Origin: Cupriavidus pampae
GTDB lineage: Bacteria; Pseudomonadota; Gammaproteobacteria; Burkholderiales; Burkholderiaceae
Direction: 5' to 3'
Length of the DNA: 64,000 bases
Assembly: GCF_914271485.1 (NCBI RefSeq)
Contig: NZ_CAJZAG010000006.1
Coordinates: forward strand, 423,552 to 487,551
The notes under the pieces were generated by a model, which did not search any database, was not told the origin of the DNA, and was given only the letters and a program-made list of their open reading frames with translations. Below, piece after piece: positions 1 through 8,514 of this stretch; within the stretch, counting starts at the first letter, position 1, and each line of letters opens with the position of its first letter. Made by a program: the position numbers and the translations under genes.

Positions 1-1007
1 GTGCCGGGGGTCTCGTCTTCCCACTTGGCGCCGATATCGCTGCCCATCAGCTGGTGGACGCCCTGGAACACCACCTTGCGGTCCACGCCATCCATATACA
101 GCACGCCCTTGTAGCGGAGCAGCTTCTCGCCGTACACCGACAGGATGCCCGACAGGAATTCCTCGAGCTTGCCGTAGTTGAACGCGCGGTCGCTGCGGAA
201 CACGAACGACGCGATGCGATCGGTGTGGTGGTGGTGATGGTGGTGATCGTGCGCATGACCGTGGCCGTGGCCATGGTCATGGTCATGGTCGTGTCCGCAG
301 TGCTCGTCGTGCACGTGACCGTGATCATGATCATGCTCGTGATCTTCCGCGCGCAGGAACTCGGGGTCGATCTCGAGCTTTTCGTTGAGGTTGAAGCCGC
401 GCAGGTCGAAGATCGTGTCGATCGGCGTCTCGCCGAAATGGGCGGCGCGGATCGGCGCGCGCGGGTTCATGTGGAGCAGGCGGTGGCGCAGGTCGGCCAC
501 GTCCTTCTCCTCGACGAGGTCGGCTTTGGTAATGAAGATCGCATCGGCAAAGCCAACCTGGCGCTGCGCCTCTTCCTGCTTGTCGAGCTGCATGTTCGCG
601 TGCTTGGCGTCGACGAGTGTGATCACCGCGTCCAGCAGGTAGCGCGCGGCAATCTCTTCATCCATGAAGAACGTCTGCGCGACCGGGCCCGGATTGGCCA
701 CGCCGGTGGTCTCGATGACCACGCGGTCGAAGTCGAATTCGCCCGCATCGCGGCGCGTCAGCAGATCCGACAGCGCCTGCACGAGATCGCCGCGAATGGT
801 GCAGCAGATGCAGCCGTTGCTCATCTGGACGATCTGCTCGCGGCCGTCCTGCACGAGGATCTCGTTATCGATGTTCTCCTCGCCGAATTCGTTCTCGATC
901 ACGGCGATCTTCATGCCGTGCTGCTCGTTGAGAATCCGCTTGAGCAGCGTCGTCTTGCCGCTGCCGAGGAAGCCGGTCAGGATCGTGACCGGGATCATTT
1001 TGGACAT
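1..1007 (-). CDS. CobW/COG0523-family GTPase, zinc-related metallochaperone (C-terminus beyond window)
   Basis: G3E-type P-loop GTPase of the COG0523 family, whose members deliver or allocate zinc or other metals in the cytoplasm. The start is ATG at 1007 with GGAGAAC just upstream. A Walker A motif GSGKTT lies at residues 15-20 and the family metal-binding motif GCICC at about 65-69. A Thr-Lys-Ala-Asp guanine-specificity motif follows further on. Around positions 200-350 the reading frame encodes a very long His/Asp-rich linker (HDHDHGH-type repeats ending in a run of six His), followed by the CobW C-terminal domain, which runs off the left edge. It lies 47 bp downstream of the Zur-like gene on the same strand, which points to zinc rather than cobalamin metabolism. 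The metal identity is inferred from context. Confidence 0.9.
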   Translation of the reverse strand, partial: MSKMIPVTILTGFLGSGKTTLLKRILNEQHGMKIAVIENEFGEENIDNEILVQDGREQIVQMSNGCICCTIRGDLVQALSDLLTRRDAGEFDFDRVVIETTGVANPGPVAQTFFMDEEIAARYLLDAVITLVDAKHANMQLDKQEEAQRQVGFADAIFITKADLVEEKDVADLRHRLLHMNPRAPIRAAHFGETPIDTIFDLRGFNLNEKLEIDPEFLRAEDHEHDHDHGHVHDEHCGHDHDHDHGHGHGHAHDHHHHHHHTDRIASFVFRSDRAFNYGKLEEFLSGILSVYGEKLLRYKGVLYMDGVDRKVVFQGVHQLMGSDIGAKWEDETPG

Positions 1008-1054
1008 GTTGTTCTCCGAGGAAATTGGTTCACCCGTTTCTCCACCCGCTGGAC

Positions 1055-1627
1055 TCAGTGCGAGTGGCCGCCATGTTTGGGCGAATGCGTGGCCACATCC
1101 GCAGTCGGATGCGTGGCCACGTCATGCCGCTTGCCGCATTCGGCGCAGATGCCGTTGACGGTCAGCTCGACGTGGTCCACGGCGAAGCCGCTCGGCACCT
1201 TCGGCGTGGCCACGCGCGGCGGCGTGCCGGCCGCTTCCAGGCAGTAGGTGCGGTCGCATCGCGTGCAATGAAAGTGGCTGTGCTGCCGATGGACCTGTGC
1301 GCGCGCGGCCTCGTGTTCGAGCAGGCTGAAGCGGAACACGCGGTCGTTGCCGGCGCGCTTTTGCGCAATGCCCTGCTCGACCAGCCAGTCGAGCACGCGG
1401 TAGACCGTCACGCGGTCCACGCCGGCGTCGGCGGGCAGGCTGTCGATCACGGCCTGGTGCGTCATCGGTTCGTCACTGCCGATCAGGCACGCGAGGATCG
1501 CCACGCGCGGCTGCGTCACGCGCGCGCCGAGCACGCGCAGGCGTTCCTGCGCAACGTCGTGCGGCGCCGCGGCCGCGGTCGGAGCCGGTGGCGTGGGATG
1601 CATAGGGGGGCGGGTCATGCGGGGCAT
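1055..1627 (-). CDS. zur: Fur-family regulator, Zur-like
   Basis: Metal-dependent repressor of the Fur superfamily, 190 aa. The N-terminal winged helix includes the recognition segment around DRVTVYRVLDWLVEQG (residues 71-86). Two CxxC pairs for the structural zinc are present: CTRC at 121-124 and CAEC at 161-164. His-rich HSHFH lies at 116-120. The C-terminus is an unusual His-rich tail containing DVATH twice. The order regulator then CobW GTPase, and the absence of iron genes, favour Zur over Fur. The first ATG (1627) has a weak, distant GGGGG; ATGs at 1618 or 1603 are possible starts. I found no convincing Zur box upstream. The specificity call rests on context. Confidence 0.8.
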   Translation of the reverse strand: MPRMTRPPMHPTPPAPTAAAAPHDVAQERLRVLGARVTQPRVAILACLIGSDEPMTHQAVIDSLPADAGVDRVTVYRVLDWLVEQGIAQKRAGNDRVFRFSLLEHEAARAQVHRQHSHFHCTRCDRTYCLEAAGTPPRVATPKVPSGFAVDHVELTVNGICAECGKRHDVATHPTADVATHSPKHGGHSH

Positions 1628-1948
1628 TTAACCATACGGCCCCCTTCGATGCAATTCAGTTGCGGAAGCGACCCACATGACGGGCGCATGACAGCCATGT
1701 TGCAAGTGCATTTCTCGCGGGTTAACCCCGCTGGCTGCCGCTTGTTCGCGGCAGCTAACATCCTCCTCCGGCTCCGCCTGTACGCGGGGTTGGTGGCCGC
1801 CTTCCACCCATACATATTGCCGATGGTCACTCGTGCCGAACCGATATGGCTCGCACGACCGGAAAGATCCGCAAGTCGTACACGACACGCGGGCGTCCGA
1901 CGGCATCGCGGCGGTCTCAGAGGCAGTGAGCAGGGAATACAGGAGAGC
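1628..1948. other. Intergenic region between divergent zur and Bug receptor gene
   Basis: About 320 bp without a gene. It should hold the divergent promoters. Visible structures are a perfect 8-bp inverted repeat GCTGCCGC/GCGGCAGC with a 6-nt loop (1734-1755), a near-palindrome GCGGGTTAACCCCGC just before it (about 1718-1732), and GCAA-N5-TTGC at 1651-1663. None matches a Zur box well enough to call. Confidence 0.5.
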
Positions 1949-2938
1949 ATGATGAAACGAGTTGCAGTACATTTTGCCGCCGCACTGGCAGTTGCCGGCG
2001 TGGTGGCTTCGACGGGCGCGTTCGCGCAGGATTTTCCGGGTAGCAAGCCGGTGCAGGCAGTGGTGCCGTTCGCGGCCGGCGGCCCGACCGACAAGGTCTC
2101 GCGTGAACTGGTGGCGATCATGTCCAAGCACCTGGGCACCACGATCGTGATCGAAAACCTTGGTGGCGCCGGCGGCACTATCGGTGCCAAGAAGGTGGTG
2201 CAGGCCAAGAACGATGGCTACACCATCCTGATCCACCATATCGGCATGTCCACGGCGCCTGCGCTGTATCGGAACCTCGGCTTCGATCCGCTCAAGGACT
2301 TCGAGATGGTCGGCGAGATCGCCGACGTGCCGATGGTGATGGTCGGCAACAAGAACCTGCCGCCCGCCACGTTCAAGGAACTGCTGCCGTACGTGAAGGC
2401 CAACGCCAGCAAGCTGTCGCTGGCCAACGCCGGCATCGGCTCGGCCTCGCACCTGTGCGGTCTGCTGTTCCAGAGCGCGATTCAGACCGAACTGACCACC
2501 GTGCCGTACAAGGGCACCGCGCCGGCGCTGACCGATGTGCTGGGCGGCCAGGTCAACCTGATGTGCGACCAGACCACCAACATCGCTGGCCAGCTGAAGG
2601 CGGGCGCGCTGAAGCCGTACGCCGCCATGCAGCAGCGTCGCGTGGAAGCGTTCAAGGACATCCCGACCGCGGCCGAGCAGGGCCTGCCGGGCGTGGAAGT
2701 GAAGATCTGGCACGCGATGTACGCACCGAAGGGCACGCCCAAGCCCGTGATCGACAAGCTGTCGGCCGCGCTGCAGAAGTCGGTGACCGATCCGACCTTC
2801 CGCGCCAAGATGGCGGAACTTGGCGCCGAGGCCGTACCGGCCCAGCGCGCCACGCCGGATTCGCTGCGCGTGTTCCTCGGGTCGGAAATCGACAAGTGGA
2901 CGCCGGTGATCAAGAAGGCGGGTGTGTACGCCGACTAA
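1949..2938 (+). CDS. Bug-family (TctC-like) periplasmic solute-binding receptor
   Basis: Extracytoplasmic receptor of the Bug/tripartite tricarboxylate family, 329 aa, the usual length. A Sec signal peptide covers residues 1-26 and ends AFA before QDFP. The mature protein begins with the family signature PVQAVVPFAAGGPTDKVSR and continues with a GGAGGTIGA loop, both of which contact the carboxylate ligand in known Bug proteins. The start codons ATGATG at 1949/1952 follow AGGAGA; spacing favours 1952. There are no TctA/TctB membrane genes nearby, so this is an orphan receptor, as is common in Burkholderiales. The ligand cannot be read from the sequence. A strong terminator follows. Confidence 0.9.
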   Translation: MMKRVAVHFAAALAVAGVVASTGAFAQDFPGSKPVQAVVPFAAGGPTDKVSRELVAIMSKHLGTTIVIENLGGAGGTIGAKKVVQAKNDGYTILIHHIGMSTAPALYRNLGFDPLKDFEMVGEIADVPMVMVGNKNLPPATFKELLPYVKANASKLSLANAGIGSASHLCGLLFQSAIQTELTTVPYKGTAPALTDVLGGQVNLMCDQTTNIAGQLKAGALKPYAAMQQRRVEAFKDIPTAAEQGLPGVEVKIWHAMYAPKGTPKPVIDKLSAALQKSVTDPTFRAKMAELGAEAVPAQRATPDSLRVFLGSEIDKWTPVIKKAGVYAD

Positions 2939-2959
2939 CCAGTACCGTACTGCACCATG

Positions 2960-2992
2960 AAAAAGGCCATGCCGCGAGGCATGGCCTTTTTT
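2960..2992 (+). terminator. Rho-independent terminator after Bug receptor
   Basis: Perfect 9-bp stem GGCCATGCC/GGCATGGCC (2965-2973 and 2978-2986) with GCGA tetraloop, followed by six T and preceded by five A, so it could work in both directions. Confidence 0.9.
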
Positions 2993-3077
2993 GTTGCCGT
3001 CGCTGTCCCGCGACATAGTCCTGTTTTCAGTCCTATATTGGGAGTTCTGTGAATTCCGCGCCAATCGCGCGGTCCCT

Positions 3078-3108
3078 CTTGAAAGCCGCGCCGGTGGCGC
3101 CACCTACC
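3078..3108 (+). promoter_or_regulatory. Candidate sigma-32 heat-shock promoter for hslVU
   Basis: CTTGAAA at 3078-3084 is identical to the sigma-32 -35 consensus. A partial -10, CACCTACC, lies 16 nt further on (3101-3108; consensus CCCCATNT). The implied transcript would start about 20 nt before hslV. A sigma-70-like TATATT at 3034-3039 is an alternative. The -10 match is weak. Confidence 0.45.
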
Positions 3109-3134
3109 GACCTGACAGACATCAACGAGGCACC

Positions 3135-3671
3135 ATGGAACAGTATCACGGCACTACCATCGTCAGCGTCCGCCGCGGCAATCAGGTCGCGCTGGGCGGT
3201 GATGGCCAGGTCACTCTTGGCAATATCGTCATGAAGGGTTCGGCGCGCAAGGTGCGTCGCATCTACAACGGCAAGGTGCTGGTCGGGTTTGCCGGCAGCA
3301 CGGCCGATGCGTTCTCGCTGCTCGATCGCTTCGAGGCCAAGCTGGAAAAGTACCAGGGCAACCTCACGCGCGCCGCGGTGGACCTCGCCAAGGACTGGCG
3401 TTCGGACCGCGCGCTGCGCCGGCTCGAGGCCATGCTCATCACGGCGGACAAGGACACCACGCTCGTCATCACCGGTAACGGTGACGTGCTCGACCCCGAG
3501 GGCGGCATCGCGGCCATCGGCTCGGGCGGCGTGTACGCGCAGTCCGCCGCCAAGGCACTGATGGAGAACACCGACCTGTCCGCGAAGGACGTGGTCGAGA
3601 AGTCGCTGACCATCGCCGGTGAACTCTGCATCTACACGAACCTCAATTTCGTCATCGAGACGCTCGAATAA
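3135..3671 (+). CDS. hslV: HslV, peptidase subunit of the HslUV (ClpYQ) protease
   Basis: Proteasome-like threonine peptidase, 178 aa, that assembles as a double hexamer capped by HslU and degrades unfolded or regulatory proteins in the cytoplasm. The N-terminus is MEQYHG followed by TTIVSVRR. The catalytic Thr is therefore residue 7, exposed by removal of a six-residue pro-sequence, as is usual in Betaproteobacteria (E. coli removes only Met). Family signatures GGDGQVTLG and [11 protein letters not shown] are intact. ATG at 3135 has GAGG upstream. It is followed 30 bp later by hslU, as in most proteobacteria. Confidence 0.97.
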   Translation: MEQYHGTTIVSVRRGNQVALGGDGQVTLGNIVMKGSARKVRRIYNGKVLVGFAGSTADAFSLLDRFEAKLEKYQGNLTRAAVDLAKDWRSDRALRRLEAMLITADKDTTLVITGNGDVLDPEGGIAAIGSGGVYAQSAAKALMENTDLSAKDVVEKSLTIAGELCIYTNLNFVIETLE

Positions 3672-3701
3672 GCGCAGCGCTGAAGCTCTGAACGGATTCC
3701 C

Positions 3702-5033
3702 ATGTCGCATACCATGACCCCGTCGGAAATCGTTTCCGAACTCGACAAGCACATCATCGGCCAGAACAAGGCCAAGAAAGCCGTGGCGGTAGCGCTGCGC
3801 AACCGGTGGCGCCGGCAACAGGTGCAGGATCCCCTGCGCCAGGAAATCACGCCGAAGAATATCCTGATGATCGGACCGACCGGCGTCGGCAAGACCGAGA
3901 TCGCGCGCCGTCTGGCCAAGCTGGCCGACGCGCCGTTCATCAAGATCGAGGCGACCAAGTTCACGGAAGTGGGCTACGTCGGCCGCGACGTCGACACCAT
4001 CGTGCGCGATCTGGCCGAGATGGCCGTCAAGCAGACACGCGAGTCGGAGACCAAGAAGGTCCGCACCAAGGCCGAGGACGCCGCCGAGGACCGTCTGCTC
4101 GACGTACTGCTGCCGCCGCCGCGCGATATCGGCTTTGCGCAGGGCGAGGACAAGGACTCGAACACGCGTCAGGTCTTCCGCAAGAAGCTGCGCGAAGGCT
4201 CGCTCGACGACAAGGACATCGAGCTGGAAGTTGCCGCCGGTTCGCCGAGCATGGACATCATGGGGCCGCCGGGCATGGAAGACATGACCGAGCAGATCCG
4301 CACGATGTTCGCGGGCCTGGGCCAGGGCAAGAAGCATCGCCGCAAGATGAAGGTCAAGGAAGCGTTCAAGCTGCTGATCGACGAAGAGGCCGCGAAGCTC
4401 GTCAATGAAGAGGAGCTCAAGCTCAAGGCCATCGCCAATGTCGAGCAGAACGGCATCGTGTTCCTCGACGAGATCGACAAGATCGCCAGCCGCAGCGAAG
4501 TCGGTGGCGGCGAGGTGTCGCGTCAGGGCGTGCAGCGCGATCTGCTGCCGCTGGTGGAAGGCACGACCGTGAACACGAAATACGGCATGATCCGGACCGA
4601 CCATATCCTGTTCATTGCCTCGGGCGCGTTCCATCTGTCGAAGCCGAGCGACCTGATTCCCGAACTGCAGGGTCGCTTCCCGATCCGCGTGGAACTGGAA
4701 TCGCTGTCGGTGCAGGACTTCGAGGCGATTCTCACGCAGACCGACGCGAGCCTGACCAAGCAGTATCAGGCGCTGCTCGCCACGGAAGACGTGGAGCTGA
4801 AGTTCGCGCCGGATGGCATCCGCCGTCTGGCCGAGATCGCGTTCTCGGTCAACGAGAAGGTCGAGAACATCGGCGCGCGCCGGCTGTACACGGTGATGGA
4901 GCGTCTGCTCGAGGACCTGTCGTTCAACGCGACCCGGTCGTCGGGCCAGACCGTGACGATCGACGCCGCGTATGTCGATGAACGCCTCGCCGATCTCGCG
5001 GGCAACGAAGACCTGTCGCGTTACGTGCTCTGA
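3702..5033 (+). CDS. hslU: HslU, AAA+ unfoldase of the HslUV protease
   Basis: ATP-dependent unfoldase/translocase that feeds substrates into HslV; 443 aa, the standard length. Walker A GPTGVGKT lies at residues 58-65 and Walker [10 protein letters not shown] near 250. The inserted I-domain lies between them and carries the long charged stretch with AEDAAEDR and the GPPGMEDM region. The GYVGRD pore motif is present near residue 90. The C-terminal Leu of the protein (ending SRYVL) is the tail that docks into HslV. It forms an operon with hslV and is followed by a strong GC hairpin. Confidence 0.97.
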   Translation: MSHTMTPSEIVSELDKHIIGQNKAKKAVAVALRNRWRRQQVQDPLRQEITPKNILMIGPTGVGKTEIARRLAKLADAPFIKIEATKFTEVGYVGRDVDTIVRDLAEMAVKQTRESETKKVRTKAEDAAEDRLLDVLLPPPRDIGFAQGEDKDSNTRQVFRKKLREGSLDDKDIELEVAAGSPSMDIMGPPGMEDMTEQIRTMFAGLGQGKKHRRKMKVKEAFKLLIDEEAAKLVNEEELKLKAIANVEQNGIVFLDEIDKIASRSEVGGGEVSRQGVQRDLLPLVEGTTVNTKYGMIRTDHILFIASGAFHLSKPSDLIPELQGRFPIRVELESLSVQDFEAILTQTDASLTKQYQALLATEDVELKFAPDGIRRLAEIAFSVNEKVENIGARRLYTVMERLLEDLSFNATRSSGQTVTIDAAYVDERLADLAGNEDLSRYVL

Positions 5034-5066
5034 TGGCCGTGTCGTAATGTTGTAAAGGCACGATGT

Positions 5067-5093
5067 GTCCCCGCTGCGCACGGCAGCGGGGAC
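5067..5093 (+). terminator. Probable terminator hairpin after hslU
   Basis: Perfect 11-bp stem GTCCCCGCTGC/GCAGCGGGGAC with a 5-nt loop, 31 bp past the hslU stop. There is no clean T-run, so it may act as a 3' end stabiliser or with Rho. Confidence 0.6.
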
Positions 5094-5268
5094 GCTTATC
5101 GCGCGGTTATCAAATCGCACGAGAAATCTGTCGCCCTGTCAGCTTCGTAAAACTTGGTAAGTCCACTGGCGCACAGTGGCACCGGATGAGACGCTTGCGC
5201 ACCTTTAACGGTCGAGCGTCGATGGGAGCGAACCCCGCATCCCGTCGAGATGACTCCGGGGAGCTTTC

Positions 5269-5715
5269 ATGTCGCGCAATCTTTTCTACAAACGTAATCA
5301 GGTTCGAACGCGCCGCGTCGCGCTCGCTACGGTCGCGCTGCTCAGCGCGCTGACTGCCGCCACGGTGTTCCTGTGTGTGCGTCCGATGGTGACGCCCGCC
5401 AATGCGGCATCTTCGACAGAGGCCTCGGCATCGTCGGGCAACGCCACCTCCGTCACGCTGCCGCTGCCCTCTACGATTCCCACCGATTTGCCGGCTTCGG
5501 CAGTGCCTTCCACACCTAGCTCGACGATCACCGATCCGCGCGCGCGTGAGAAGGCCGATGCGGGCACCTCGGCGGCGATGGCCAATATGGCGATGGATGC
5601 GGGCAAGCTGGTCACGCTGGCCGACCGTCATGCGAGCGATGCGTTGCGTATCGCCGCGGAAAGCAGCGGCGCGCACGACGACCTTGGCTGGGACTACGTA
5701 CAGCTGCGTCTGTAA
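5269..5715 (+). CDS. Hypothetical membrane-anchored protein
   Basis: 148 aa, family not recognised. A basic N-terminus (residues 1-16) is followed by one hydrophobic segment (about 17-37, VALATVALLSALTAATVFLC), so it is likely anchored in the inner membrane with the rest in the periplasm. Residues 45-85 are Ser/Thr/Pro/Ala-rich and low in complexity. Residues 90-148 look helical and end DDLGWDYVQLRL. ATG at 5269 follows CGGGGAG. It converges on the redox two-component genes. No function is proposed. Confidence 0.7.
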   Translation: MSRNLFYKRNQVRTRRVALATVALLSALTAATVFLCVRPMVTPANAASSTEASASSGNATSVTLPLPSTIPTDLPASAVPSTPSSTITDPRAREKADAGTSAAMANMAMDAGKLVTLADRHASDALRIAAESSGAHDDLGWDYVQLRL

Positions 5716-5729
5716 CTGACGCAGCTGGT

Positions 5730-6338
5730 TTAACGTTGTACCGGGCGCTTGCCGAGCTTGCGCTGTAGCGTGCGCCGATGCATGTTGAGCGCGCGCGCGG
5801 TGGCCGAGATATTGCCGTTGTGCTCGGTGAGCACGCGCTGGATATGCTCCCACTCGAGTCGTGCCACCGACAGCGGCATGGGCTCTTCCAACGCGGCCTC
5901 GGCCGCGTCCTCCGAGATGCCGGCCATCAGCGCCGTCAGGATCGAATCCACGTTGGCCGGCTTGGCCAGATACTCGTCCGCGCCCTGCTTGACCGCCGCC
6001 ACGGCCGTGGCGATGCTCGCATAGCCCGTCAGCACGAGGATGCGCGCGTCGGGTAGCGCCGCGCGTAGCGGCGCAACCAGATGCAATCCCGATTCCGCGG
6101 GCGCGGTACCGGCCGCGTCGGCGGGCGGGCCCAGATGCAGGTCGAGCGTGACGTACGCAAACGCCGTGCGCGCGGCCAGCGCAAGCGCGGTGCCCCCATT
6201 GTGTGCAACTTGCACAGCGTAGCCGCGACGCGTGAGCGCGCGCGATAGCGTGCCCGCGAACACCTCGTCGTCATCGACGACCAGGAACGGCGTGCCAGCC
6301 AGGGGATCCACGGGAACGATAGCGAGAGCGTCAGTCAT
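5730..6338 (-). CDS. regA: RegA/PrrA/ActR-type response regulator
   Basis: DNA-binding response regulator, 202 aa. The receiver has acidic residues at 22-24 (VDDDE), the phospho-acceptor Asp66 (TLDLHLG), Thr104 and Lys126. A short linker leads to a Fis-type helix-turn-helix at about 173-197 with the highly conserved RegA recognition segment ARALNMHRRTLQRKL. In this family the regulator controls respiration, carbon and nitrogen genes according to redox state. A Pro/Ala-rich insertion of about 13 residues directly after Asp66 is unusual for a family known for very high conservation. It follows its sensor gene by 7 bp. Confidence 0.9.
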   Translation of the reverse strand: MTDALAIVPVDPLAGTPFLVVDDDEVFAGTLSRALTRRGYAVQVAHNGGTALALAARTAFAYVTLDLHLGPPADAAGTAPAESGLHLVAPLRAALPDARILVLTGYASIATAVAAVKQGADEYLAKPANVDSILTALMAGISEDAAEAALEEPMPLSVARLEWEHIQRVLTEHNGNISATARALNMHRRTLQRKLGKRPVQR

Positions 6339-6345
6339 TGCGGCT

Positions 6346-7890
6346 TTACGATTGGAGTTCGGACGACGTGTGGTCGAGGTTGGCGTTCATGATGACGAGC
6401 GGCAGGCGCAGCTCGGCGACGGTGCCACCGTCCGGGTTGTCATGCCAGACGAGCAGGCCGCCGAGCTGGCGCGCGGCGCTCTGCGCGAGGTACAGCCCGA
6501 TGCCCTGGCCGCCGTGCGTGCTGGCGACGGGCGCTTCGCCGAGGCGCGCGCGGATGTTGGGCGGAATGCCGGTGCCACGGTCGGTCACGCGGCATGACAA
6601 CACCGGTGCCACGCCGCCGCCGCCGTCGGCATCGGCGGACATGAGCGTCAGATCGAGTCGTAGCGCGGGTTCCGCATGCATCGGCAGGCCGGCTGCCTGC
6701 TGGCTGCGCGCGGCGTTGTCGAGGAGGATCGTCAGGATCTGGCCCACGCGCGCCACGTCCACCGCATGCCGCGCGGCTTCGGCGCTGGCCACGGCGCGCA
6801 GCGTCGCCTGCGGATGCCGCAACTGCCAGCGCTCGGCAAACGCGGCGAGCCACGTGCTGATACGTTGCGGCGCGAGCGTGGCGTGATCCTCGCGCAGCCG
6901 CGCGAGAATCGAGCGGCACAGTTCGAGTTGCTGCTCCATGGTGCGCAGATCGGGCAGATACGACGCGATGCGCGTCTGGCCACGGCCGGCCCCGCCACCG
7001 TCCGCGCCCCCGTCGCCCGCATGCTCGGCATCCGCGCGCAGCTCGCCCGCGATGACCGCGAGCGTGGCCAGCGGCGTGCCGATCTCGTGCGCCACCGCGG
7101 CAGCCTGGTTGTTCAGCGCTTCCACGCGCGCCTCGCGCAGCAACTGCTCGCGCGCGAGGTTCAGTTCGGCATCGCGCTGGCGCAGCACGCCCGAGAGCCG
7201 TGCGACGAAGAACGCGATCATCACCGCGCTCGCGACGAAATTGAGCCACATGCCCGCGAGGTGATAGTTCACCGCGTTGTCGGGGTTGTGCAGGTTCAGT
7301 GGCACGTATTCGAGCAGCAGCAGCGAATAGCACGCGAGCGCGTAGAGCGCGAGGGCCGCCACCAGTCGCCATGGCAGGATCGCCGCCGCGATCGCGAGGC
7401 CGGGCAGGTAGAACGAGACGAACGGATTGGTGGCGCCGCCCGTGAAGAACAGGATGGCCGACAGCGCAGTGAGGTCCACCATCATCTGCGCCATCAGCTC
7501 GGCGTCCGCGGGCGCGCCGTTGCGCGCGGCCAGCCCGCGCAGCCGCAATGTGGTCAGCAGGTTGAACACCGCCTGCAGCACGAACAGCAGCAGCAGCGGC
7601 TGGTACGGCAGGATGATGCCGGCCACCGACTCGCACGACGACAGCAGCAGGGCCTGGCCCGCGAGCAACGCCCAGCGCAGCCGCGACAGACGCCGCAGGC
7701 TGACGAGGCCATGGCGCTCGGGGACGATGCCCGGTGCGCCAACCAGTGTGGCGAAGAGCGTGGCGACCCGCGTGGCGAGGCGCGTCGCGAAGGAAGGTGG
7801 GAGCAGGTTCGTGATCACTGGATACGGGGCACGATCGGCCCATGACGCGAGTGTAACAATGCCATCGCCCCGCGCTGGCGGATGCGACAC
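6346..7890 (-). CDS. regB: RegB/PrrB/ActS-type redox sensor histidine kinase
   Basis: Membrane histidine kinase, 514 aa. About six transmembrane segments lie between residues 70 and 235. The loop GGATNPF at 151-157 matches the conserved quinone-binding heptapeptide of RegB. The H-box AVAHEIGTPLATL has His268. A cysteine in LELCRSILARL (Cys325) sits where RegB has its redox-active Cys265. The ATP-binding domain has an N-box (DNAARS, about 391), DRGTGIP (437-443) and GGQGIGLYLA (460-469). The kinase is expected to signal respiratory redox state to the RegA-type partner. The ATG at 7890 has no clear ribosome site, and the first 60 residues are poorly conserved in character, so the true start may be later. 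A copper chaperone for oxidase lies divergently. Confidence 0.85.
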   Translation of the reverse strand: MSHPPARGDGIVTLASWADRAPYPVITNLLPPSFATRLATRVATLFATLVGAPGIVPERHGLVSLRRLSRLRWALLAGQALLLSSCESVAGIILPYQPLLLLFVLQAVFNLLTTLRLRGLAARNGAPADAELMAQMMVDLTALSAILFFTGGATNPFVSFYLPGLAIAAAILPWRLVAALALYALACYSLLLLEYVPLNLHNPDNAVNYHLAGMWLNFVASAVMIAFFVARLSGVLRQRDAELNLAREQLLREARVEALNNQAAAVAHEIGTPLATLAVIAGELRADAEHAGDGGADGGGAGRGQTRIASYLPDLRTMEQQLELCRSILARLREDHATLAPQRISTWLAAFAERWQLRHPQATLRAVASAEAARHAVDVARVGQILTILLDNAARSQQAAGLPMHAEPALRLDLTLMSADADGGGGVAPVLSCRVTDRGTGIPPNIRARLGEAPVASTHGGQGIGLYLAQSAARQLGGLLVWHDNPDGGTVAELRLPLVIMNANLDHTSSELQS

Positions 7891-7991
7891 CGTGCCGCAT
7901 TCTGGCGCATGCGGCGCGCTGCCAGACTACGCGGTTCCACGTCGTGTGTGCGACCGTGGTCTAATCTCTGCTTTCCCTGGAGACGTACAAG

Positions 7992-8477
7992 ATGCAAGTC
8001 AAAGGCTCTTTCCGCGCCGCCGCGATGCACGCGCTGGCTGCCACCGCATTGTTCGCCAGCGGTGCCGCCTTCGCGCAGGTCGATGTCAGCAACGTCTGGG
8101 TGCGCGGTACCGTGCCCGCGCAGACCGCTTCGGGCGCGTTCATGACGCTCCATGCGCATGAAGCCGCCAAGCTCGTCGGCGTGTCGTCGTCGGTCGGCAC
8201 CGCCGAATTGCACGAGATGAAGATGGAAAACAACGTAATGCGCATGCGCCAGATCGGCTCGCTCGATCTGCCGAAGATGCAGAACGTCGAACTCAAGCCC
8301 GGCGGCTATCACGTGATGCTGATGGACCTGAAGTCCCAGCTCAAGGCTGGCGACAAGGTGCCGCTGACGCTCAAGATCGAGCAGGGCGGCAAGGTCGTCG
8401 AGCAACGCGTGACCGCCGAGGTGCGCGATCTGACGGCGCAGTCGGGCGCGCCGGCCGGCGGCGAACACAAGCATTGA
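7992..8477 (+). CDS. PCuAC periplasmic copper chaperone
   Basis: Secreted Cu(I) chaperone of the PCuAC family (DUF461), 161 aa, which loads copper into the CuA/CuB sites of cytochrome oxidases. The signal peptide covers residues 1-29 (ending AFAQ). The family motif H-x10-M-x21-H-x-M is perfect: His74, Met85, His107, Met109. A short C-terminal tail ends EHKH and could hold extra metal. CTGGAG precedes the ATG. It is divergent from the RegB-like gene, an arrangement reminiscent of Rhodobacter regB next to senC, where a copper protein of the oxidase pathway also sits beside the redox sensor. Confidence 0.92.
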   Translation: MQVKGSFRAAAMHALAATALFASGAAFAQVDVSNVWVRGTVPAQTASGAFMTLHAHEAAKLVGVSSSVGTAELHEMKMENNVMRMRQIGSLDLPKMQNVELKPGGYHVMLMDLKSQLKAGDKVPLTLKIEQGGKVVEQRVTAEVRDLTAQSGAPAGGEHKH

Positions 8478-8514
8478 TGCGGCGGGGCTGAGTGGCCCGC
8501 AGCCTGCGCCATGT

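Noticed and set aside
1628..1720. Possible Zur box (GCAA-N5-TTGC and nearby TTGCAAGTGCA)
   Set aside because: Does not match the AT-rich Zur consensus GTTATA-N-TATAAC; too short to call.
1628..3103. Long minus-strand open frame opposite the Bug receptor
   Set aside because: Mirror of a clear coding gene with signal peptide; no ribosome site or motif.
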